NCBI GenBank assembly: GCA_014843695.1
Contig: CM026401.1
Span: 31,348,067-31,412,066 of the forward strand
Length of the DNA stretch: 64,000 nucleotides
Origin: Archivesica marissinica
Lineage: Eukaryota; Mollusca; Bivalvia; Venerida; Vesicomyidae
Direction of reading: 5' to 3'
Positions within the stretch are counted from its first letter, which is position 1; the number at the start of each line of letters is the position of its first letter. A model generated the notes under the pieces. The model saw nothing but the letters and a program-made list of their open reading frames with translations, was not told the DNA's origin and ran no database searches. The translations under genes and the position numbers were made by a program. This document shows, piece after piece, positions 34,300 to 43,600 of this stretch.

Positions 34300-35978
34300 G
34301 TCATGCTCAAGGAGTCTACCCCCAGAGCCAACGAGTCAGGAACTGGGGAGACGTACGTCGGAAGCTGGTGGTTCAACCTGGTGGCGAACAGGTCGACATG
34401 CGGTGTTCCCAAGCAACTGAAAACGTGTTTGAGAACGCCCGCATGCAGAGTCCATTCCGTATGCACTATCCCACCCTGGCGCGAGAGACTGTCTGCGAGA
34501 ATGTTCAGTTTCCCCGGAAGGAAACGAGCTCTCAGTGTGACAGAGTGATTGGCACACCAGGTCTTGATCGTCAGAAGACAAAGTTTCCTGGACCCTGATC
34601 CCCCCTCCTTGTTTACATATGACGCCACTGTGGTATTGTCCGTTGCTACAAGCACACATCGGCCTTCTACCACACTGACGAACTGTTTCAGCGCCAGAAA
34701 CACTGCTCGTAGTTCGAGTGTATTGATATGGCAATGGCGCCAATACACCGACCATTTGCCGGACGCCACCTGGTCTTCCAGGTGGGCTCCCCAACCGATG
34801 AGGCTGGCATCCATAAACAGATGGATGTCCGGAACTGGTGGATGGAGGGGAACCATGGAGTACAGAAACTCCCGATCCAGCCACTGAGAGACCGCAGACC
34901 GGAACCATTGACCTAATGCAATTGTTCGGTCCCACGAATCGGACTCCTGTGACCACCGGGACTTGGTCTCCCATTGCAGGAGGCGTTTCCGTGCACGTCC
35001 CTGTGGCATAAGTCGTGCCAGAGACTCCATCTGACCTAGAAGGCCATGTAATGTCCGTGCTGAAGCAACATGTGCTTGTTGCATTGACATTATCGAACCT
35101 CGGATCTGTGCAATACGAGCCAAGGACGGCCCTATCAACCCCTGAGAGAGGTTGAACCGAGCTCCCAGGAACACAAATACCTGTGTCGGTTCCAGCTCTG
35201 ACTTTTCCCAATTGGGAATGAACCCCATGCGAAGAGTATGTGACATGACTATTCGCATGTGGGTTGTAGCCAATTCCTTGGAGTTGGCAGGCTGAAGCCA
35301 ATCGTCCAGGTAAGCGTGCAGCCGAATGCCCCGCAGATGAATAAAGCGGAGCATGGCCTTCACTACTCGAGTGAACACATAGGGAGCCGTACAAAGGCCG
35401 AATGGAAGAGCCCGAAACTGGTACACCACCCCTTGAAAAGCAAATCGAAGGTAGCGTCTGGACCTGGGGTGGATAGCTATATGGAAGTAGGCATCCTTCA
35501 GGTCCAAAGACGTGACCCAGTCTCCCTGGTTCAAAGATAGTCTGACTTTTTCTAAAGTCTCCATCTTGAAGTGTGGGGACAATATCGACCTGTTCAATTG
35601 GGAAAGGTCGATAATGGGTCGCCAACCTCCCTTCTTCTTGCGAACAAGAAATAGCCTGCTGAAAAAGCCTGACGGGTTGTGCCGATCGGTTACCCGTTCT
35701 ATGGCTTGTTTCCGAAGCATGGCCTTTATCTCGTACTGGAGAACCCGAAGCTTCTCCAGGTTCGACGGGGTGGTTACCATATGACTCAGGGGTAGTCTTC
35801 GAAGTCTGGGACGGACACGAAACTGAATTCGATACCCACTCCGGATCACTGAACGTGTCCATGCATCCGAAGTTATTTTCTCCCAGGCCTTGGAGAAAAA
35901 CCGAAGCCTTCCACCAGTGGGAATTTCCGGTTTTGGAATGGGCAACCTGATGCCATTGAGTATGGTCAAAGGTTGCAC
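33885..35978 (-). CDS. DIRS reverse transcriptase - RNase H - methyltransferase-like polyprotein
   Basis: A 697-codon intact frame. RT spans about residues 70-270, with LDLKDAY (D159) and YLDD at 223-226. RNase H follows at about 385-500, with D390 (LFMDAS), E422, D447 (ATDNTT) and D497 (LADSLSR). Residues about 527-605 resemble the N6-adenine methyltransferase-like domain of DIRS elements: HVDLFATRLN, VSPVPD, and AYAFPPFPLL where the DPPF-type motif sits. The last ~100 codons overlap the recombinase frame. The ATG at 35978 lies 77 bases after the gag stop and is in a different frame, so translation probably needs reinitiation, frameshift or a separate message. All RT and RNase H catalytic residues are present. 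Confidence 0.92.
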   Translation of the reverse strand: MQPLTILNGIRLPIPKPEIPTGGRLRFFSKAWEKITSDAWTRSVIRSGYRIQFRVRPRLRRLPLSHMVTTPSNLEKLRVLQYEIKAMLRKQAIERVTDRHNPSGFFSRLFLVRKKKGGWRPIIDLSQLNRSILSPHFKMETLEKVRLSLNQGDWVTSLDLKDAYFHIAIHPRSRRYLRFAFQGVVYQFRALPFGLCTAPYVFTRVVKAMLRFIHLRGIRLHAYLDDWLQPANSKELATTHMRIVMSHTLRMGFIPNWEKSELEPTQVFVFLGARFNLSQGLIGPSLARIAQIRGSIMSMQQAHVASARTLHGLLGQMESLARLMPQGRARKRLLQWETKSRWSQESDSWDRTIALGQWFRSAVSQWLDREFLYSMVPLHPPVPDIHLFMDASLIGWGAHLEDQVASGKWSVYWRHCHINTLELRAVFLALKQFVSVVEGRCVLVATDNTTVASYVNKEGGSGSRKLCLLTIKTWCANHSVTLRARFLPGKLNILADSLSRQGGIVHTEWTLHAGVLKHVFSCLGTPHVDLFATRLNHQLPTYVSPVPDSLALGVDSLSMTWEGMHAYAFPPFPLLSWVILKINTELCLVLLIAPLWPGQPWFSLLLSLLVEIHICLPHRSDLLCQPRSRLYHANPAMLHLHAFVLCNDACKRRAFLNRLPSESVHPNAPPPTQFMGIGGKCGWIGVSDGKWIPSLLQ

Positions 35979-36055
35979 TGAGGCCTGGGAGACGGAGTGG
36001 GCATCCCTATCTCTGACTACCCTTCCGCCCGCGCTTCACCTGGCTAGCCTTCCTT

Positions 36056-38188
36056 TTAAGTAGGCTTAGATACAGCCAGACTTGGCAAAGGAGGGACACT
36101 GCCCATGGGCAGTGTGACGGACGATACGTTGGCCACAGGGTGAATAGAAGGATTAACCTTGGACTTAGACACCCTTGGCTTAGGTACCGGCGCAGCAGCT
36201 GCCCTCTGCAATGACTTGTGCGCAATGTCGTCCTTGTAAGACTGAACAGCGCCAAGTAATTGCGGCCCAAATAGAGTGTGACACTCAATGGGCTGCACAC
36301 GCAGGGAGGATTTGACCGACTCGTCTAAACAAGATTTAGACAAATACGCATCTCTCCTAGCGAGAGTGGGTCCAGCTGCAAGCCGGGTCAGTATCTCCAA
36401 GGTGTGGAACTGGGCAGTTGCCATCACCTGTAGATACTTAGTAATCTCTCGTTGCCTTTCCTCTGAAGGAGGCTCAGAGAGAGCAGACAAAACCCCGCAC
36501 AGAAACAGTTCTGAATGCGAGACTGTCTGAATCCCAGCTCGTGCCAATCGCTCCCATCCCTCAAGAGTCGAAAAGGTGACTACCTGAGAAGTAGGAAGAG
36601 AGCTACCCTGCTTCACTACTTCTCGGAAAGAAGGATTGATGGGAGGAGGCTCGATCACAAGCAGAGGTTCTTGGACCTCATACGAATGAGGTTGAAAAAC
36701 CTTTGGTTTGCTAAGTGATGGAAATTTCCCGACTGGTAAGGCTTTTGGGAGAAAAGGCAAAGCCTTGCCTTGCACTACTCCCTCACCCTGAATTCTGGAA
36801 GTAAGATCTTCCAGACACGTCTGCACTCTCCTACACTGAGGGAGCGCTGACGCAGGTGGTGACGGCTGGTTGGCCTTGAAAAAGTCCAAGGCAGAGGCGC
36901 CAACTTTGACCCTTGGAATAGGCAAAGGAGGGCAGATGGTAGTGCCAAGCCGGTCTCGAAGCATACCAATGGCTTCGTCATAGGTGGGTGGAAGTTTGTT
37001 CTCTTCCACCTCATCCACCTCGGAATCATTACCAATAGTCTCCCCAGGGTCGGGGTGAATGGTAATAGAATCCATCGTGCCGTGGTCTAGCATTGTCCCA
37101 TGGTCAACTGTGGTAGCCATGGGGCCATGGCTAGCCATGGAGCCAAGGCTAGCCATGGAGCCCAAGGCCCCCTGGCTAGTCACATAGACCGATGGGCCAT
37201 GGGTATCCCTAGCTTCCTGAGAAGCCAAGGGACCCAAGCCTAGCTTAACCGTGGGGTATGATTCTGACACCTCTACGTCGTAGGGATCAGGATCAGGGAC
37301 CGTGGCGGAGACAACAGAAGGTCTGGTTTGCAAGACCTCTGATGTGTCACTGTTGGCATGAACCAACCCGTTCAGGTCACTGTTCAGCCCGCGCAGATCT
37401 GGAACTCTTCTATCCTTGTCGACAGCCGAAAACCCTGAAAAGGGAGTGCTAGACGGTGAAGACGTATGTCCTCTAGGATAGTGAGTCCTAGACCTGCTGC
37501 GAGATCTAGAACGGCCAATAGAATGATCATGTCGATGCCTGTGGCGATACGACGAGTCATCCCTACGGCCATGTGTAGGTCGATGGCTTGACCTATGGCG
37601 TCTATCACGCTCGTGAGAACGTGAACGACGACCATGGCTACGGTAGCTTCGCGATCTATGCCTCGACAAAGAACGCTTACTACCTGCACTAGGTGAGCGA
37701 CTGAAACCACCACTATGGCTCCCGGAAGAGTCACTGTCAGTACCCGAGGTACCCGGTGAAGAAAGGGTATGAGCCTTACTCCTCCGGCGTGGTGAAGTCG
37801 CCCTGTGTGGAGTAGATCTCCGGGTAGGAGATCGAACCCCACAGCTAGCGCTGGGCCCACGGCTCCTAGGCTCAAGAAGAGCCTGGGAAGCAACTGCATC
37901 CGCGGAATCACCGAGTCTAGCCGAGTTATTAGCTACAGTTGTGTGACCCGGGACCCTAGAGTCCTCGGCGGAGAGACTCCTAGATACAGCCGCCTTTTTT
38001 ACCGTGGCCCTGTCTAGTGCTTTCTGGTGTTTAGACCATAGAGTACCAGACCACTCTATACATACCTCGCATGTAGACTCCCGTGTGCAGGAACGGCAGT
38101 CCCTGCACAGAGGATGAACATCCCAATTAGGGAGGAACTTAGCACACCCCCGGTCCCCGTTACCAGGGCACTTCCTGGAAAGAGACAT
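36056..38188 (-). CDS. DIRS Gag-like protein
   Basis: About 710 codons if started at the ATG at 38188 (MSLSRKCPGNGD), which is preferred because a zinc-binding cysteine cluster follows at once. The frame stays open 21 codons further upstream to 38251. The N-terminal 45 residues hold six or more Cys (CPGNGDRGC, CRDCRSC, CEVC). Residues about 90-270 are a low-complexity Arg/Ser- and His-rich basic stretch (SRSRSRSRTHYPRG), plausible for nucleic-acid binding. The C-terminal third is the conserved part of DIRS gag. A GAT/ATG-like repeat (near 37080-37170, GSMASHG, DHGTM) is embedded. Identification rests on its place in the element and the Cys cluster, not on a strong motif. Confidence 0.8.
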   Translation of the reverse strand: MSLSRKCPGNGDRGCAKFLPNWDVHPLCRDCRSCTRESTCEVCIEWSGTLWSKHQKALDRATVKKAAVSRSLSAEDSRVPGHTTVANNSARLGDSADAVASQALLEPRSRGPSASCGVRSPTRRSTPHRATSPRRRSKAHTLSSPGTSGTDSDSSGSHSGGFSRSPSAGSKRSLSRHRSRSYRSHGRRSRSHERDRRHRSSHRPTHGRRDDSSYRHRHRHDHSIGRSRSRSRSRTHYPRGHTSSPSSTPFSGFSAVDKDRRVPDLRGLNSDLNGLVHANSDTSEVLQTRPSVVSATVPDPDPYDVEVSESYPTVKLGLGPLASQEARDTHGPSVYVTSQGALGSMASLGSMASHGPMATTVDHGTMLDHGTMDSITIHPDPGETIGNDSEVDEVEENKLPPTYDEAIGMLRDRLGTTICPPLPIPRVKVGASALDFFKANQPSPPASALPQCRRVQTCLEDLTSRIQGEGVVQGKALPFLPKALPVGKFPSLSKPKVFQPHSYEVQEPLLVIEPPPINPSFREVVKQGSSLPTSQVVTFSTLEGWERLARAGIQTVSHSELFLCGVLSALSEPPSEERQREITKYLQVMATAQFHTLEILTRLAAGPTLARRDAYLSKSCLDESVKSSLRVQPIECHTLFGPQLLGAVQSYKDDIAHKSLQRAAAAPVPKPRVSKSKVNPSIHPVANVSSVTLPMGSVPPLPSLAVSKPT

Positions 38189-38282
38189 GGTGGCACACAA
38201 CCACAAGGAGTATGCAATACAACGAACAACAATACAACACAAATAATGCACGGTCGTAAGTAATACTAGACAAAGAGTGAAT

Positions 38283-38298
38283 AATAATAATAATAATT
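38283..38298. repeat. (AAT)n microsatellite
   Basis: Five or so AAT repeats in the leader between the right terminal repeat and gag of the DIRS element. Confidence 0.85.
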
Positions 38299-38393
38299 TA
38301 GCAATTCAGTAACCGTTAGGCAAGAGAACCTTCAGTAACGTATACAAACTTCCCAGACGTGAAAACACGTGTTGTTCATACAATGTACCGAAG

Positions 38394-38573
38394 AAAAGAG
38401 GAAGTGATCTTGGTCCGACAAGCGCTTGCTTATAGTTCCGGTCACATGATGTTAGCAATGGCGGCCTTGTTACGGAAACGTATTGTTATCGATCAGTAAG
38501 GGGCTTTTAGCAAATTTTCGGTATATCTGTTGGGCAAGCGAGTTGCTAGCACTGGTTATGGCGATATCTGGTT
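38394..38573. repeat. Right inverted terminal repeat of the DIRS element
   Basis: Inverse of 32299-32479. It lies upstream of gag on the minus strand and so is the likely promoter-bearing end. The match to 32596-32632 continues beyond it to about 38586. Confidence 0.93.
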
Positions 38574-38582
38574 GATATGTAA

Positions 38583-38705
38583 CAGATATGTGCGTTTTCT
38601 ATTTGGACGTATAGTAATATGTGCATTTCTATTTGGACTTATAGTAATATGTGCATTTCTATTTGGACTTATAGTAATATGTGCGTTTCTATTTGGAACA
38701 CTTAA
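38583..38705. repeat. Minisatellite, 30-bp unit, 4 copies
   Basis: Units contain TATGTGCATTTCTATTTGGA. The same motif occurs once or twice at 32215-32250 on the other side of the DIRS element, suggesting the element inserted into this array or captured it. Confidence 0.93.
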
Positions 38706-39234
38706 AATTTATAGGCTTTCTAAATATTCGTGATGTTCCAGGAGACCATGACCACGCTACTGGGATATTTGTGGTCCAACTTTTGTTATCCTATTCACTC
38801 TTTCACTGCCAATGTCGCATAACGTGTTAACCACTGGACTACAGAACCGGCTGTTGTACAGAACTGTTGTAGCTTCATTAAATATACTAGCTGCTTAACA
38901 CATTGTTTTTATTATTAATGCATCTGTCAGGGCACAAAATGGTGAGAATGCAGCAGACCGTGAGTAAGTAGTTACATTGTTGTTGCTATACCAGAACTTC
39001 TAATTCAGTCACACACACACACAATTACATGTATATCATTTATATCATCATGCATGTTTGCATCATTTACACCTTTTTTTGTCGCCAGTTTGCCTCCAGT
39101 CACTTCCAGTTGTGATTTTGAGCACTTCGCAAAATTAAAACAAAGCCATTGATTTTAGGTTGACCTTCATGCACACCATACCATGTACCATCTGTGTATG
39201 CTTCATACTATCTTGCAAGCACTGTGTTCATTTA
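38706..39234. other. Spacer with a short CA microsatellite
   Basis: Nothing recognised except (CA)n near 39010-39022. Confidence 0.5.
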
Positions 39235-39700
39235 GGTGAGACATTGAGTTGCTGTGAGATGTTATTTATCTATTCTGTATTTAGGAGACATTGAGTTGCT
39301 GTGAGATGTTATTTATCTATTCTGTATTTAGGAGACATTGAGTTGCTGTGAGATGTTACATGTATCTATTCTGTATTAGGGAGACATTGAGTTGCTGTGA
39401 GATGTTATTTATCTATTCTGTATTTAGGAGAGACATTGAGTTGCTGTGAGATGTTATTTATCTATTCTGTATTTAGGAGAGACATTGAGTTGCTGTGAGA
39501 TGTTATTTATCTATTCTGTATTTAGGAGAGACATTGACTTGCTGTGAGATGTTATTTATCTATTCTGTATTTAGGAGAGACATTTAGTTGTGTGAGATGT
39601 TACGTATCTATTCTGTATTTAGGAGAGACATTGACTTGCTGTGAGATGTTATGTATCTATTCTGTATTAGGGAGACATTGAGTTGCTGTGAGATGTTATT
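39235..39700. repeat. Minisatellite, 47-49-bp unit
   Basis: About ten copies of a unit containing GACATTGAGTTGCTGTGAGA and TATCTATTCTGTATT. Confidence 0.95.
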
Positions 39701-39949
39701 TATATCATTATACATTAATTTCTAGATTCACATCCTTGCACCATTTTCCTTTGTCCAATCCAAGATGGTCAATTTGTTACTATAGTTTGTGTATGATGTT
39801 TTTCGGGTATATTGTCAGGTATTTTATCATTGATATTATCGTGAGCCATGTCAGGCAGCAACAACCGATTGTGTACTCACTACAGTGTGTGAGTTTTCAC
39901 CCCTGGGCCAATTTCCTTTAAAAGACAATAAACAATAGCAACTTGGGCG

Positions 39950-40228
39950 TAGACTGCCTCCGTGGTCGAGTGGTTATGGTCGCTGACTTGTATGTATACC
40001 ACTGTAACCTATCATCTCTGATGGTCACGGGTTCGAGCCCCACTCAGACCTGAGAAATGAGACAATTTATATGAAAATGTTGGCAGTTTCTTACGGAGGT
40101 TGGTGCATCAAGTACAGGTTAACCGCTGGAGCCTGCCCAGAAAAGGTGTTGTTAGGTAAACTGCCTGTCGCTCAAATGGGAAACCGGTAGCGACGTTAAA
40201 TAAACTTAAATTTAAAAAAAACATAAAA
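39950..40228 (+). mobile_element. SINE family 2, GGTAGCGACGTTAAATAAAC tail type, with target-site duplication
   Basis: Flanked by AACTTGGGCG at 39939-39949 and 40229-40238. The head is GCCTCCGTGGTCGAGTGG with B box GGTTCGAGCCC. The body is the same as the copies at 30302 and 51053 up to TTAGGTAAACTGCC. After that it has CTCAAATGGGAAACCGGTAG, the tail of SINE family 1, and an A-rich end. Confidence 0.9.
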
Positions 40229-40435
40229 AACTTGGGCGAGCAATATAGGATCTCCTTTGTGTAATTTAAAATGGTTGTTCTTGTAGGAATATATTTATTC
40301 CAGCCACCATGTTGATGATGTCATCAGAACATGGTCAGAAAAAGATACATGTGGACTTTTGACTTGTTGTGATGACTCATGAGTTACTGGGAATGGTTTC
40401 AACTTTGATTCAATAGTTGGCCAGAATGCCATTAA
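40229..40435. other. Spacer upstream of VAMP exon
   Basis: Nothing recognised. It probably belongs to VAMP intron 1. Confidence 0.4.
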
Positions 40436-40580
40436 CTTACATATCTGCTGTCAGTATAGCATTTGTGGGGTGCTTGTAAATCTTATCAAGTCCAGATCTA
40501 CTGTCAGTATAGCTTTGTGGGGTGCTTATAAATCTCATCAAGTCCTAATCTACTGTCAGTTTGTGAGGAGCTTGTAAATA
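40436..40580. repeat. Three-copy tandem repeat, about 57 bp
   Basis: Copies share CTACTGTCAGTATAGC and GTGGGGTGCTT. It ends about 40 bp before the VAMP acceptor. Confidence 0.85.
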
Positions 40581-40621
40581 TCAGTGTACTTGTATGCAGA
40601 ACTTTTGATTGTTTGTTTCAG

Positions 40622-40697
40622 GTCAGAGGGTGGTCCCACTGCTCCACGAGATGTGTCCAACAAACGATTACAGCAGACACAGGCACAAGTAGATGAG
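40622..40697 (+). CDS. VAMP2: VAMP exon: N-terminal leader and start of SNARE motif
   Basis: 76 nt: one base of a split codon then 25 codons, [16 protein letters not shown] followed by QQTQAQVDE. The acceptor is TTTGTTTCAG ending at 40621; the donor GATGAG|GTATGTGG begins at 40698. The leader is shorter than the proline-rich leader of vertebrate VAMP2. The donor region is the source of the 22-bp array that follows. Confidence 0.95.
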
Positions 40698-43600
40698 GTA
40701 TGTGGAACAAGTAGATGAGGTATGTGGCACAAATAGATGGGGTATGTGGCACAAGTAGATGAGGTATGTGGCACAAGTAGATGAGGTATGTGGCACAAGT
40801 AGATGGGGTATGTGGCACAAGTAGATGAGGTCCCTGGCACAAGTAGATGAGGTATGTGGCACAAGTAGATGAGGTATGTGGCACAAGTAGATGGATGTAT
40901 GTGGCACAAGTAGATGAGGTATGTGGCACAAGTAGATGAGGTATGTGGCACAAATAGATGGGGTATGTGGCACAAGTAGATGAGGTATGTGGCACAAGTA
41001 GGTGAGTTATGTGGCACAAGTAGATGAGGTATGTGGCACAAGTAGATGAGGTATGTGGCACAAGTAGATGAGGTAGTGGCACAAATAGATGGGGTATGTG
41101 GCACAAGTAGATGAGGTATGTGGCACAAGTAGATGAGGTATGTGGCACAAGTAGGTGAGGTATGTGGCACAAGTAGGTGAGATATGTGGCACAAGTAGAT
41201 GAGGTATGTGGCACAAGTAGATGAGATATGTGGCACAAGTAGATGAGGTATGTGGCACAAGTAGGTGAGTTATGTGGCACAAGTAGGTGGATGTATGTGG
41301 CACAAGTAGATGAGGTATGTGGCACAAGTAGATTAGGTATGTGGCACAAGTAGATGAGGTCCCTGGCACAAGTAGATGGATGATGTGGCACAAGTAGATG
41401 AGGTATGTGGCACAGTAGATGAGGTATGTGGCACAAGTAGATGAGGTCCCTGGCACAAGTAGATGAGATATGTGGCACAAGTAGATGATGTGTGGCACAA
41501 GTAGATGAGGTATGTGGCACAAGTAGATGGATGTATGTGGCACAAGTAGATGAGGTATGTGGCACAAGTAGATGGATGTATGTGGAACAAGTAGATGAGG
41601 TATGTGGCACAAGTAGATGAGGTATGTGGCACAAGTAGATGAGGTCCCTGGCACAAGTAGATGAGGTCCCTGGCACAAGTAGATGGATGTATGTGGCACA
41701 AGCAGATGGATGTATGTGGCACAAGTAGATGAGGTATGTGGCACAAGTAGATGGATGTATGTGGCACAAGTAGATGGATGTATGTGGCACAAGTAGATGG
41801 AGGTATGTGGCACAAGTAGATGAGGTCCCTGGCACAAGTAGATGAGGTATGTGGCACAAGTAGATGGGGTATGTGGCACAAGTAGATGGATGTATGTGGA
41901 ACAAGTAGATGAGGTATGTGGCACAAGTAGATGAGGTATGTGGCACAAGTAGATGAGGTATGTGGTACAAGTAGATGAGTTATGTGGCACAAGTAGGTTA
42001 GGTATGTTGCATAAGTAGATGAGGTATGTTTTGAGAGGGGGTACATATGAATCATGTTGGCCATTTGGTTTGTTTATCTGTCCTTCAGGATTTATGTCTG
42101 TTCAACATCCTTCTATCATAGAAGTGCAACTCGACATCATTATGTGCTCCACATACTAAGAGGATATTTGTTTGTTTTAGTGAATGATCAAATTATATTT
42201 CAGCAATGTACAGCGAAAGCATTATTATCACGTGTGGCTAGCGCTATCCACGACTGATACTAATAGCTTTCTATGTTCATGAGTGTTCACCCGGAGCCAG
42301 TTCTCGGTAACCAATGGTTGGAATTTTATAAAGCTTAAGATAGTGGGGTACTATTCATGATGATTGGCCCAGTAACATCAGAGTTATTGCCCTTTAATTG
42401 AATAAGAATGTGTGCGTGCGTGCGTGGGTGTGTGTGTGTGTCCTGAGTTCTTTCAAAAGTTTTATAATTGCATATCAAATCCTGTTCGATCATTATTTGG
42501 CATTTGTTTACAGGTTGTGGATATTATGCGGGTAAATGTTGATAAAGTCCTAGAAAGAGATCAGAAAATATCAGAACTTGATGACCGAGCAGGTAATATT
42601 TAGAGGACTTAAACATTAGCATGCTGCAGGCGAAAGATGGGACGATTTGAGTGAAATATCAAGCCCTACTTTCTAGGAAAAATAAGAAAAAATATTAGTT
42701 TATACAAATTTATTTTAGCTCGATTGCGAAACAAGTTATTACTTATATTAATCACTCTCGAGACCTCATTCCTGATGGAATCCATCGCCACGAGGGCGAG
42801 AGAAGAGGCAATGTGGAATTTAAATGCCTTGCCTAAGGGCATAATCATAACAGGTCCAGCGGGGCTCGAACTCCAGGCCTTTCGCACCTGAAGCGAACAC
42901 GCTACCATTGCGCTATCACGACATCCACTTAATATTACCCAAAAAAACATTTGTTATCTGCTCATTTTGCCTTCAGCTTGCTAAATGTTACTAATATTTA
43001 ATTGGTGTTGCATGCAGTGTTATGAATATGAAACATGGTGCACAGTTAATATAAACTAAAACGTCTGTGAAGACATTTATTTTGATTTTAATTGATCGTG
43101 AAAATAAGTATCAATAATTATATTGATTGATCAGGGATGAAAGTTTTTCGTTTTTTTTTTCAGAGTGAAAATATCTGTTTTTCTGAATCGTGTAAATCCA
43201 GCTTAAAATTCTAAGGGGGTATGGGTTGTTTTATTATACTTTCGAAGCGTTCACGATCCGTATTTTGGCTGATCACCCATCTGATTCCTGCCTACATATT
43301 TTCGCTATAGCTACTGTGATTGGTTGGAAATCCAGTCTGCTTTTACCTTTCCACCAATAAGGTTGTGTGTTAGAAATCAGACTCCCACAGCTTGCACATG
43401 TCCACCATGTCAACAGGACAGGTAAATTCAGAACAAAATCTAAATCCGATTAATATTTGTCTTTTTCAAAGCCATCCACTCTCAGTGTTCTGCTCAGGCC
43501 ACGTAATTGTGACATTATCGCCATAAAAGCGAAAATGTCGCATTAAAATTGGTTTAGGTGCGATTCCCGTTGTGGCCAAATTGTCTGGGGACGAAGCGTT

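Larger units (their letters stand above)
32244..38590 (-). mobile_element. DIRS-type tyrosine-recombinase retrotransposon, near full length
   Basis: A 6.3 kb element transcribed on the minus strand. Order from the 5' (right) side: 180-bp inverted repeat, gag, RT-RNase H-methyltransferase, tyrosine recombinase, noncoding 3' region and left inverted repeat. This content (recombinase instead of integrase, inverted rather than direct termini) defines the DIRS group. The left side has extra inverted copies of the termini (32247-32312 versus 32531-32599, and 32605-32632), which may be the internal complementary region that DIRS elements need for circle formation. Flanks on both sides contain the same 30-bp motif (TATGTGCGTTTCTATTTGG), so it may have inserted into a tandem repeat. 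Confidence 0.9.

Noticed and set aside
40556..42064. Minus-strand ORFs up to 450 codons rich in HLLVP and STCAT
   Set aside because: They are antisense to the 22-bp splice-site array of the VAMP gene.
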